Source: a bacterium (GTDB taxonomy: Bacteria; Desulfobacterota; Deferrisomatia; Deferrisomatales; Deferrisomataceae). From it: DNA of 64,000 nt. Within the stretch, counting starts at the first letter, position 1; each line of letters begins with the position of its first letter. Below are positions 53,952-64,000 of this stretch, one piece after another. The notes beneath the pieces are model-generated. The model made no database searches and was not told the origin of the DNA. It worked only from the letters and a program-made list of their open reading frames with translations. The translations under genes and the position numbers were made by a program. The stretch is from positions 1 to 64,000 of the forward strand of contig JALUTY010000118.1 in NCBI GenBank assembly GCA_027021615.1, written 5' to 3'.

Positions 53952-56900
53952 TCCGCGGGGTGAAGAAGGGCCCCATCGCCTGGTTCGTGGACAACCACGT
54001 GGCCGCGAACCTGCTGATGGTGTTCGTGCTCGCCGTGGGCGCGCTCACCCTGGGCACGATCCGGCAGGAGGTGTTCCCCGACATCGACCTGGACGTGATC
54101 TCGGTCACGGTGGCCTACCCGGGCGCGAGCCCCCAGGAGGTGGAGGAGGCCATCTGCACCCGGATCGAGGAGCGGGTGGCCTCGGTGGACGGGGTCAAGA
54201 GCGTGGCCTCCCGGGCGGCCGAGGGGGTGGGCACGGTGCTGCTGGAGCTGGAGCGGGGCGTGGACGCGGGCCGGGTGCTCCGGGACGTGGAGAGCGAGGT
54301 GGACCGGATCACCACCTTCCCGGACGACGCCGAGGAGCCCGTGGTCACCCGGTTGACCCGCCGCCGGCAGGTGGTGGACCTGGTGATCTACGGCGATGCC
54401 ACCGAGCGCACCCTCAAGGTGCTGGCCGAGCGGGTCCGCGACGACCTCACGGCCCTGCCCGAGCTGTCCCAGGCGGAGGTGCTGGGCACCCGGGACTATG
54501 AGATCTCCATCGAGGTACCCGAGACCAACCTGCGCAAGTACGGCCTCACCCTGTCCCGGGTGGCCGACGCGGTGCGGCGCTCCAGCCTGGACCTGCCGGC
54601 CGGAACCCTGCGCACCCGGGGCGGAGAGATCCTGGTGCGGACCAAGGGCCAACGCTACACCGGCCGGGAGTTCGAGCGGGTGGTGGTACTGGCGCGGCCG
54701 GACGGCAGCCGGGTGCTCCTGGGCGACATCGCCACGGTGCGCGACGGGTTCGCCGAGGACGCCGAGCGGATCACCCGGTTCGACGGCAAGCCGGCCGTGC
54801 TCCTGGAGATCTACCGCACCGGGGCCCAGGACGCCATCGAGGTGGCCGAGGCGGTGCGGCGCTACGTCGCCGAGCACGCGGCCGACCTGCCCGAGGGCGT
54901 GCGACTGACCCTGTGGCGGGACCGCACCGACATCCTGAAGGCGCGACGGGACCTGCTGCTTCGCAACGCGCGGCTGGGCCTGGTGCTGGTGTTCGGAAGC
55001 CTCCTCCTGTTTCTGGCGCCCCGCCTGGCGTTCTGGGTGACCATGGGGATTCCCGTGGCGTTCCTGGGCGCCCTGGCCCTGCTGCCCCACCTGGACGTAA
55101 CCATCAACATGATCTCCCTGTTCGCCTTCATCCTGGCCCTGGGCATCGTGGTGGACGACGCCATCGTGGTGGGGGAGGGGGTGTACCAGTACCTGGAGCA
55201 GGGCAAGCCCGGGCCGGTGGCAGCCGTGCTGGGGGCCCGGGAGATGGCCGCGCCGGTCACCTTCTCGGTGCTCACCACGATCGCGGCGTTCGTGCCGTTG
55301 CTGTTCGTGGAGGGCACCATGGGCAAGTTCATGCGGGTGATCCCCATCGTGGTGATCGCCGCGTTCGCCCTGTCGCTCCTCGAGGCTCTGTTCGTCCTGC
55401 CGGCTCACCTGGCCTCGGTGCCGCCGCCCACGGGCCGGGCCGGCCCCCTGGAGCGGTTCCGCCGGGTGTTCGGCCGTGGTCTCAGCTGGTTCGTTCGGGG
55501 GCCCTACGCCTGGGTGCTCGAGCGGGCCGTGGCCTGGCGCTACCTCACGGTGGCCGGGTTCACGGCCGTGTTCCTGGTGACCGTGGGGTGGGTGGCGGGC
55601 GGCCGGATCCAGTTCGTGTTTTTTCCCAAGGTGGAGTCGGACCGGGTCACCGCCAGCCTGGTCATGCCCGAGGGCACCTCCCTGGCCGAGACCGCGGCCG
55701 CCGTGGCCCGGATCGAGGCCGCGGCTCGGCAGATCCAGCAGGAGATGTCGGACGGCGGCCGGCCCCTGGTGACCCACGTGTACACCCTGGTGGGCCAGTC
55801 GGCCGGCGGGGCCGGGCCCCAGGCCGGTGGGGCCGGCGGGTCCCATCTGGCGGCGGTGCGGCTCCAGCTCCTGCCGTCCGAGGAGCGATCGGTGCCGTCC
55901 TCCCGGGTGGCGGCCCGGTGGCGGGAGCTGGTGGGGCCGGTGGCCGGGGCCGAGTCCCTCACCTTCGTCTCGAGCCTGTTCTCCGCGGGCGAGCCCATCG
56001 TGGTGCGGCTGGCCGGGGACCGGTTCGACACCCTGGAGGCGGCCGCGGCCCGGGTCAAGGAGGCCTTGGCCACGTACCCGGGTGTCACCGACATCCGGGA
56101 CTCGTTTCAGGAGGGCAAGCTGGAGATGCGGCTGCGGCTCAAACCCGCCGCGCGGGGGTTGGGGCTCACCCTGAGCGACCTGGCCCGCCAGGTGCGCGCG
56201 GCCCTGTACGGCGAGGAGGCCCTGCGGGTGCAGAGGGGCCGGGACGAGGTCAAGGTGATGGTGCGCTACCCCGAGGCCCAGCGCCGCAGCCTGGGGGACG
56301 TGGAGGCCATGTGGGTGCGCACGCCCCAGGGGGCAGAGGTGCCGTTCTCCGAGGTGGCCGAGGTGGTGCTGACCCGCGGCTACGCCACCATCTCCCGCGA
56401 GGACCGCAAGCGGGTGGTGGACGTGACCGCCGACGTGGACGAGGACGTGGCCAACGCCCGGGAGGTGCTCGCCGACCTGGCCGCGCAGCACCTGCCCGGC
56501 ATCCTTTCGGACTTTCCCGGGCTGTCCTACACGTTCGAGGGCCAGGAGAAGGGGCGAAGAGAGTCCTTGGAGAGCCTCGGCCGGGGGTTTGCCGTGGCCC
56601 TGCTGGCCATCTTCACCCTGCTGGCCATCCCGTTCCGGTCGTACGTGCAGCCCCTGATCGTGATGACCGCAATCCCGTTCGGCGTGGTGGGCGCGATCTG
56701 GGGCCACGTGCTCTTGGGGCTGCCCCTGACGATTCTGTCCCTGTTCGGGGTGGTGGCCGTGTCCGGGGTGGTGGTGAACGACGCCCTGGTGCTGATTGAC
56801 CTCGCCAACCGCAGCCGCCGCGCGGGCGCTCCGGCCGCCCGGGCCGCGGTGGAGGCCGGGGTCCGGCGGTTCCGGCCGGTGCTCTTGACCACCCTGACCA

Positions 56901-57166
56901 CCTTCTTCGGTCTGATCCCCATGATCGTGGAGAAGAGCATGCAGGCCCAGTTCCTGATCCCCATGGCCGTGAGCCTGGCGTTCGGCGTGGCGGTCTCGAC
57001 CACGGTCACCCTGCTGCTGGTGCCCTCGCTGTACCTGGTGGTGGAGGACCTGGTGGGCCTGGTCCGGGCCGCGACCGGGAGCCGGCTGGCTGCCCGGCTG
57101 CCCAGCCGCCTAGCGGGCCAAGACGACAGATCCACCGGATTGACACCTTTTGGTCCGGGCGGGTAA
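53948..57166 (+). CDS. RND multidrug efflux permease (AcrB/MexF superfamily)
   Basis: 1072 residues, twelve transmembrane helices expected. PIAWFVDNHVAANLLMVFVL begins the first helix. The proton-relay Asp pair is in LALGIVVDDAIVVGEG of TM4 (about residue 402). The second half starts near YLTVAGFTAVFLVTVGWVAG. It exports toxic compounds using the proton gradient. Residues about 1045-1058 (SRLAARLPSRLAGQ) are encoded by an octamer array, so the C-terminal tail has been replaced or extended. Start GTG 53948. Confidence 0.95.
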   Translation: MIRGVKKGPIAWFVDNHVAANLLMVFVLAVGALTLGTIRQEVFPDIDLDVISVTVAYPGASPQEVEEAICTRIEERVASVDGVKSVASRAAEGVGTVLLELERGVDAGRVLRDVESEVDRITTFPDDAEEPVVTRLTRRRQVVDLVIYGDATERTLKVLAERVRDDLTALPELSQAEVLGTRDYEISIEVPETNLRKYGLTLSRVADAVRRSSLDLPAGTLRTRGGEILVRTKGQRYTGREFERVVVLARPDGSRVLLGDIATVRDGFAEDAERITRFDGKPAVLLEIYRTGAQDAIEVAEAVRRYVAEHAADLPEGVRLTLWRDRTDILKARRDLLLRNARLGLVLVFGSLLLFLAPRLAFWVTMGIPVAFLGALALLPHLDVTINMISLFAFILALGIVVDDAIVVGEGVYQYLEQGKPGPVAAVLGAREMAAPVTFSVLTTIAAFVPLLFVEGTMGKFMRVIPIVVIAAFALSLLEALFVLPAHLASVPPPTGRAGPLERFRRVFGRGLSWFVRGPYAWVLERAVAWRYLTVAGFTAVFLVTVGWVAGGRIQFVFFPKVESDRVTASLVMPEGTSLAETAAAVARIEAAARQIQQEMSDGGRPLVTHVYTLVGQSAGGAGPQAGGAGGSHLAAVRLQLLPSEERSVPSSRVAARWRELVGPVAGAESLTFVSSLFSAGEPIVVRLAGDRFDTLEAAAARVKEALATYPGVTDIRDSFQEGKLEMRLRLKPAARGLGLTLSDLARQVRAALYGEEALRVQRGRDEVKVMVRYPEAQRRSLGDVEAMWVRTPQGAEVPFSEVAEVVLTRGYATISREDRKRVVDVTADVDEDVANAREVLADLAAQHLPGILSDFPGLSYTFEGQEKGRRESLESLGRGFAVALLAIFTLLAIPFRSYVQPLIVMTAIPFGVVGAIWGHVLLGLPLTILSLFGVVAVSGVVVNDALVLIDLANRSRRAGAPAARAAVEAGVRRFRPVLLTTLTTFFGLIPMIVEKSMQAQFLIPMAVSLAFGVAVSTTVTLLLVPSLYLVVEDLVGLVRAATGSRLAARLPSRLAGQDDRSTGLTPFGPGG
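57082..57119 (-). repeat. Octamer array within 3' end of RND permease gene
   Basis: Four octamers (inverted CTRGGCGG type) ending in CGGGCC, the start of the hairpin seen in other copies. It encodes residues close to the C-terminus of the permease. Confidence 0.72.
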
Positions 57167-57257
57167 GGTACCGCCCCCATGGGCCCGGTGGCCCCCCGGC
57201 GCCCCCCCCGGCCCCCAGGGCGCGGGGCGCGGGCTGGGGGATGAAAGAGGTATTCAG

Positions 57258-57296
57258 CCTCCCAGCCTCCCAGCCTTCCTGGGGGCCGAAGGCCCG
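57258..57296 (-). repeat. Octamer array and GGCCTTCGGCCC hairpin, inverted copy
   Basis: Two CCTCCCAG units and a CCTTCCTG unit, then GGGGCCGAAGGCCC, located between the RND operon and kdsB. Confidence 0.75.
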
Positions 57297-57319
57297 ACAG
57301 CCTTCCTTAAGGAGGCCCC

Positions 57320-58084
57320 GTGCGCGCCGTCGCCGTCGTCCCTGCCCGGTACGGTTCCTCCCGGTTTCCCGGCAAGCCCCTGGTCCCCCTGCTCGAGAAG
57401 CCCCTGATCGCCTGGGTGGTGGAGCGGGCCGGGGCGTGCCCCGCGTTCGCCGAGGTGGTCGTGGCCACCGACCACCCGGGCATTGCCGAGGCGGCTCGGG
57501 TAGCCGGGGCGCGGGCCGTGATGACCTCGTCGGCCTGCCGCTCGGGCACGGACCGGGTGGCCGAGGCGGCCCGGTCCGTGGACGCGGACGTGGTCGTGAA
57601 CGTGCAGGGCGACGAGCCCCTGGTGGACCCGGACGACCTGGCCGGGTTGGCGGCTGCCATGGCCGGCGAGGATCCGCCGGCCATGGCCACGTTGGCCCGG
57701 CCGCTCGCCGACACGGCCGAGTGGCTGCGGCCCGACGTGGTCAAGGTGGTGTGTGACGGGCGGGGGAACGCCCTGTACTTCTCGCGGGCCCCGATCCCGT
57801 ACTTTCGGGATGAGGCCGAGGCCTCGGCCGGGCCTCGGCTGCCGGACCGGCCCCCGGTCCGGGCTCGGAAGCACCTGGGAGTGTATGCATTCCGGCGCGA
57901 GGCCCTGTTCGCGTTCACGGCCCTGCCCGAGGGCCGGCTGGAGCGGGCCGAGCGCCTGGAGCAGCTTCGGGCCTTGGAGGCAGGCTGGCGGATCCGGGTG
58001 GTAGTCGCCCGGTCCGACTCGGTGGGGGTGGACCGGCCCGAGGACGTGGCCCGGGTGGAGGAGATGTTGAGGGGAGGACGTTGA
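57320..58084 (+). CDS. kdsB: 3-deoxy-manno-octulosonate cytidylyltransferase
   Basis: 254 residues. VVPARYGSSRFPGKPLVPLL is the CTP-binding loop. ATDHPGIAEAA, VVNVQGDEPLVDPDDL and IPYFRDEAEA are conserved KdsB segments. It activates Kdo with CTP to CMP-Kdo for lipid A core assembly. GTG 57320 follows TAAGGAGG. It heads the LPS precursor operon, separated from pyrG by a repeat-filled 182-bp gap. Confidence 0.95.
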   Translation: MRAVAVVPARYGSSRFPGKPLVPLLEKPLIAWVVERAGACPAFAEVVVATDHPGIAEAARVAGARAVMTSSACRSGTDRVAEAARSVDADVVVNVQGDEPLVDPDDLAGLAAAMAGEDPPAMATLARPLADTAEWLRPDVVKVVCDGRGNALYFSRAPIPYFRDEAEASAGPRLPDRPPVRARKHLGVYAFRREALFAFTALPEGRLERAERLEQLRALEAGWRIRVVVARSDSVGVDRPEDVARVEEMLRGGR

Positions 58085-58096
58085 GACGGATGGGGC

Positions 58097-60706
<2,610 letters not shown>

Positions 60707-60710
<4 letters not shown>

Positions 60711-61675
60711 GCCTGCTGCCCACCGCCCGCAGGGTTCTGGAGATCGAGGCCGGCGCGATCGCCCGGCTGGCCCGGGACCTTGGGAACGAGTTCGATGCGG
60801 CCGTGGACCTGCTCGAGGGGTGCCGGGGCAAGGTGGTCCTGACCGGCATGGGCAAGAGCGGCATCGTCTGCCGCAAGATCGCGGCCACGCTGGCCTCCAC
60901 GGGCACGCCGGCGTTCTTCCTGCATCCGGCCGAGGGGGTGCACGGCGACCTGGGCATCCTGGCCCGGGGCGACGTGGTGGTGGCCGTGTCCAACTCGGGC
61001 GAGACCGAGGAGCTGGTGGAGATCCTCCCGGTGATCCGGCGCCTGGAGCTGGGGCTGGTGGCCATCACCGGCAACCGTCGATCCACCCTGGCCCGGCGGG
61101 CCGACGTGGTGCTCCACGTGCCGGTGGAGGAGGAGGCCTGCCCCCTGAACCTGGCGCCCATGGCCTCCACCACGGCCACCCTGGCCCTGGGCGACGCCCT
61201 GGCCGCGGCCCTGATGGAGCGAAAGGGATTCACGGCCGAGGACTTCGCCCGGTTCCATCCGGCCGGATCCCTGGGAAGGCAGCTGGTTCTGCAGGTGGAC
61301 GACCTGATGCACGACGGCGAGGCCGTGCCCCGGGTGGCCGCGGCCGCGGCCATGCCCGAGGTGCTCCTGGAGATGACCTCGAAGCGCCTGGGCCTGGCCG
61401 GGGTGTTCGACCCGGAGGGGCGGCTGGTGGGGGTGATCACCGACGGCGACCTGCGCCGGGGCCTGGAGCAGGGCCCCGAGTTCCTGGAGAAGCGGGCCGG
61501 GGAGGTGATGACCCCCGACCCCAAGCGGGTGGCCCGGGGAACCCTGGCCGTGGAGGCCTTGCGCACCATGGAGCGGTTCGCGATCACGGCCCTGTTCGTC
61601 ACGGAGCCGGACGACCCCGATCGGGTGTGCGGGGTGGTGCACATCCACGACCTGGTGAAGGCAGGGCTGCGATGA
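60707..61675 (+). CDS. kdsD: D-arabinose-5-phosphate isomerase (KdsD/KpsF type)
   Basis: 322 residues. The SIS domain has [20 protein letters not shown] and [19 protein letters not shown]. Two CBS domains follow ([20 protein letters not shown] and the preceding [14 protein letters not shown]). It converts ribulose-5-phosphate to arabinose-5-phosphate, the KdsA substrate. The CBS pair may sense nucleotides. GTG 60707 overlaps the kdsA stop. Confidence 0.95.
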
Positions 61676-62211
61676 CGCTGACGGAACGGCTGGCCCGGGT
61701 GGAGCTGCTGCTCCTCGACGTGGACGGGGTGCTCACCGACGGCCGGGTGGTGATCGACGACCAGGGGGTGGAGACCAAGGCCTTCGATGTGACCGACGGC
61801 CACGGGCTGAAGCTGCTACAGCGGGCCGGGGTCGAGGTGGGATTCGTGACCGGCCGCCGCAGCCGGGTGGTGGAGCACCGGGCCCGGGATCTGGGCGTGA
61901 CCGAGGTGCACCAGCGGGTGCGCAACAAACTCGAGGTGGTCCGCGAGATCCTGGGCCGCCGGTGCCTCGCGCCCGACCGGGTGGCCTACGTGGGCGACGA
62001 CCTGGTGGACCTTCCGGTGATCACCCAGGTGGGGGTGGGGATCACCGTGGCCGACGCGCCGGAGTACGTGCGGGAGCGGGCCCTCTGGGTGACCTCGCGG
62101 CCGGGCGGCCGGGGGGCGGTGCGGGAGGTGTGCGAGGCCATCCTGCGGGCCCGGGGCGCCTGGGCCGAGGTCACCCGCAAGTACTTCCACCCCGAGCCCC
62201 TGGTGCCGTGA
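61672..62211 (+). CDS. kdsC: Kdo-8-phosphate phosphatase
   Basis: 179 residues, HAD superfamily without cap domain. LLLLDVDGVLTDGRVV has the catalytic Asp pair, VGFVTGRRSRVVEHRARDLG is motif II, and VAYVGDDLVDLPVI is motif IV. It dephosphorylates Kdo-8-phosphate to Kdo, the KdsB substrate. ATG 61672 overlaps the kdsD stop (ATGA). Confidence 0.95.
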   Translation: MTLTERLARVELLLLDVDGVLTDGRVVIDDQGVETKAFDVTDGHGLKLLQRAGVEVGFVTGRRSRVVEHRARDLGVTEVHQRVRNKLEVVREILGRRCLAPDRVAYVGDDLVDLPVITQVGVGITVADAPEYVRERALWVTSRPGGRGAVREVCEAILRARGAWAEVTRKYFHPEPLVP

Positions 62212-62741
62212 AGGCCGGCTGGGTCGCGGCCGCGCTCGTGGTGGGGGCGGTGGCGGGCTGGGTGCTCCTACAGCGGCCGGCCGCTCCGCCGCCCGAGCCC
62301 GCGAGGGAGCCGCGCACCGTGTCCGAGGGGGAGGGGATCGAGGTGGTCGGGCAGGAGCCCGGCGGCCGGGTGTGGAGGCTCCGGGCCGACCGGGCCCGGG
62401 GTGTGGAGGAGGAGGCCTCGGGCGAGCTCATGGGGGTGACCGCCGAGATCCGGGATCCGGGCCAGGACCCGGTGCGGATCGAGAGCGGCCGGGCCCGGGT
62501 CGAGGGGGGCCGGACCGTGACCTTCGCCGGGGGGGTGGTGATCCGGTGGGCGGGCCACGAGGTGCGGGGCGCCTCGGCCCGGTACGAGAGGGACCGCGGC
62601 CGAGTCGTGTCGCCCGGCCGGGTGGTGTGGAGGGGGCCGGGGCTCCGGGTGGAGGGGAAGGGGCTCATCGTGGAACTGGAACCCCGGGTGGCGCGCCTCT
62701 CCGGAGGGGTGAGGGCCTGGGTGGGAGGACGGCGACCGTGA
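62208..62741 (+). CDS. lptC: LPS export protein LptC
   Basis: 177 residues. One N-terminal transmembrane helix at about 5-21 (WVAAALVVGAVAGWVLL), then a Pro-rich linker and a beta-jellyroll with WRLRADRARG and VTFAGGVVIRWAGHEVRG. It receives LPS from LptB2FG and hands it to LptA in the periplasm. Sequence conservation in this family is low; the call is strengthened by its position before lptA and lptB. GTG 62208 overlaps kdsC. Confidence 0.88.
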   Translation: MKAGWVAAALVVGAVAGWVLLQRPAAPPPEPAREPRTVSEGEGIEVVGQEPGGRVWRLRADRARGVEEEASGELMGVTAEIRDPGQDPVRIESGRARVEGGRTVTFAGGVVIRWAGHEVRGASARYERDRGRVVSPGRVVWRGPGLRVEGKGLIVELEPRVARLSGGVRAWVGGRRP

Positions 62742-63220
62742 CCCTTCGTTTGGCGATGACCTTGGTTCTTGCGGTGCTGCTGGCCGTGGGGGCTCGAGGG
62801 GCGGAGGCGCCCTTGGGGACCTGGGCCCAAGGCAAGGAGCCCCTTCAGGTGGACGCCCAGTCCTTGGAGGTGCGCGGCGAGGAGGCCCGGGTGGTGTTCT
62901 CGGGCCAGGTTCGGGCCCGCCAGGGCGATCTGACCCTGGAGGCGGATCGCCTGGAGGTGACCTTGGACCCGAAGACCCGGGAGCTGCGAAGCGCCTTCGC
63001 TCAGGGCAACGTACGGATCCGGCGGGGGGACGTGCTGGCCACGGGCCGGACGGCCCGGTATGACGCGACCCGGGGCGTGGTGGTGCTGGAGGGCAACCCC
63101 AAAGTGTGGCGGGGCAAGAACCTGGTGGCGGGTGACCGGATTACGTTGTTTCTCGCCCAGGACCGATCCGTGGTGGAAGGGGCCCGGGCGGTGATCTACC
63201 CCCAGGAGGAGGAGCGTTGA
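62738..63220 (+). CDS. lptA: LPS transport periplasmic protein LptA
   Basis: 160 residues. Signal peptide at about 1-22 (LAMTLVLAVLLAVGARGAEA). The OstA-like jellyroll has LQVDAQSLEVRGEEARVVFS, GQVRARQGDLTLEADRLEV and FAQGNVRIRRGDVLATGR. It forms the periplasmic bridge that carries LPS to the outer membrane. GTG 62738 overlaps lptC, and its stop overlaps the lptB start. Confidence 0.93.
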   Translation: MTLRLAMTLVLAVLLAVGARGAEAPLGTWAQGKEPLQVDAQSLEVRGEEARVVFSGQVRARQGDLTLEADRLEVTLDPKTRELRSAFAQGNVRIRRGDVLATGRTARYDATRGVVVLEGNPKVWRGKNLVAGDRITLFLAQDRSVVEGARAVIYPQEEER

Positions 63221-63993
63221 CCGGCCCCCATCGCCTGGAGGCCCGGGGCCTCGTGAAGCGCTACCGGGGACACGAGGTGGTTCGGGGGATCCAGCTCGCG
63301 GTCGAACGGGGCGAGGTGGTGGGGCTGCTAGGCCCCAACGGCGCGGGCAAGACCACCACGTTCTACATGATGGTGGGGCTGGTGCGGCCGGACGAGGGGT
63401 CGGTTTGGTTGGACGACCGGGAGATCACCCCGCTTCCCATGTACCGTCGGGCCCGGCTCGGTGTGGGCTACCTGCCCCAGGAGGCCAGTGTGTTTCGCGG
63501 CCTCACGGTGCGCGACAATGTGTTCGGGGTGCTCGAAGCCCGGGGGGTACCCCGGGCAGAGGCCGGAGAGCGCACCGAGGCGGTTCTCGAAGCCCTGTCG
63601 ATCCGTCACCTGGAGGGGCGCAAGGCCCATCTCCTATCGGGGGGGGAGCGCCGCAGGGTGGAGATCGCCCGGGCCCTGGTCACAGACCCCGCGTTCATGC
63701 TGCTGGACGAGCCGTTTGCCGGCATCGACCCCATCGCCATCGCCGAGATCCGGGACCGGATATTGCAATTGAAAGCCTGGGGCATCGGTGTCATACTCAC
63801 GGACCACAACGTCCGCGAAACCCTGGGCGTGTGCGACCGGGCGTACGTGGTGAGCCGCGGAGAGCTCTTGGTGCACGGGACGCCCGATGAGGTGGCCCGG
63901 GACCCCCGGGCCCGATCGGTTTATTTGGGGGCGGATTTCGAGCTGAGGGCCGGGGGCCGACGCCCGGAGGAGCCGCGGGTGGACAGCGAGTAA
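63217..63993 (+). CDS. lptB: LPS export ABC transporter ATPase LptB
   Basis: 258 residues. Walker A LLGPNGAGKTTTFYMMVGLV, Q-loop YLPQEASVFRGL, signature LLSGGERRRVEIARAL, Walker B FMLLDEPFAGIDP and the switch His in VILTDHNVRETL are all present. It powers LPS extraction with LptF and LptG, which are not in the window. The start is TTG 63217, given by a TTGA overlap with lptA; GGAGGAGG lies upstream. Confidence 0.96.
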   Translation: MTGPHRLEARGLVKRYRGHEVVRGIQLAVERGEVVGLLGPNGAGKTTTFYMMVGLVRPDEGSVWLDDREITPLPMYRRARLGVGYLPQEASVFRGLTVRDNVFGVLEARGVPRAEAGERTEAVLEALSIRHLEGRKAHLLSGGERRRVEIARALVTDPAFMLLDEPFAGIDPIAIAEIRDRILQLKAWGIGVILTDHNVRETLGVCDRAYVVSRGELLVHGTPDEVARDPRARSVYLGADFELRAGGRRPEEPRVDSE

Positions 63994-64000
63994 GCCGGAC

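Noticed and set aside
53168-56707. A 1179-codon open frame on the minus strand opposite the RND genes
   Set aside because: It is low-complexity (rich in H, G, Q, P), has no domain motif, and lies antisense to an unmistakable RND adaptor and permease. High GC produces such shadows.

Overview
The window is high-GC (mostly well above 60 %), Gram-negative bacterial DNA. The Kdo/Lpt lipopolysaccharide operon, a Wzm/Wzt exporter, an RND tripartite pump, a sigma-54-type promoter, a glutaconyl-CoA decarboxylase-type carboxyltransferase and a 2-hydroxyacyl-CoA dehydratase-type protein together suggest an anaerobic member of the Desulfobacterota (former Deltaproteobacteria). This placement is an inference from gene content; no rRNA or tRNA gene is visible.

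Region 1 (1-32864) is a large exopolysaccharide/O-glycan locus. Five of its proteins resemble families I know as partners of exosortase A (XrtA/PEP-CTERM) systems: glycosyltransferase 2150-3409, chain-length protein 4566-6359, O-glycosylation ligase 21942-23237, amidotransferase 27684-29696 and glycosyltransferase 30115-31422. No exosortase or PEP-CTERM substrate is in the window. Between them lie a Wzm/Wzt ABC exporter, further GT2 and GT4 glycosyltransferases, two sulfotransferases, an acyltransferase, a deacetylase-like protein, an alpha-helical toroid-like protein and a beta-helix protein. The locus has been worked over by mobile DNA: a probably intact IS701-like element, remnants of IS4-, IS21- and IS200-type elements, a decayed glycosyltransferase, and low-GC islets.

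Region 2 (32865-41909) holds a phosphorelay-like group (Hpt, two lone receivers, PilZ), then ligA, a YihY-type membrane protein, a HAD phosphatase, a ferredoxin-domain protein, an S4 RNA-binding protein and a TRAP solute receptor. A strong bidirectional terminator follows. Region 3 (42002-49795) has gcdA-like, cardiolipin synthase-like, ttcA, a 2-hydroxyacyl-CoA dehydratase-like gene, a small membrane protein, a sugar isomerase-like gene and a thioredoxin-like gene. Region 4 (50556-57166) is a TetR-controlled RND efflux operon. Region 5 (57320-63993) is kdsB-pyrG-kdsA-kdsD-kdsC-lptC-lptA-lptB, with 4-bp overlaps at every junction from pyrG onward.

The most unusual feature runs through all regions: many arrays of degenerate 7-nt or 8-nt words that keep exact register (16 successive octamers at 2014-2141). 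They belong to a few word families. Several copies share one modular plan: heptamer array, GGCCTTCGGCCCG hairpin, octamer array. Arrays supply stop codons or C-terminal codons to neighbouring genes, sit in frame inside two glycan genes, and in two places bracket an S23/four-helix-bundle ORF as inverted copies of the same octamer word. All three S23 ORFs here are disrupted. I read these as copies of one expanding, possibly mobile, element family; that reading is inference.
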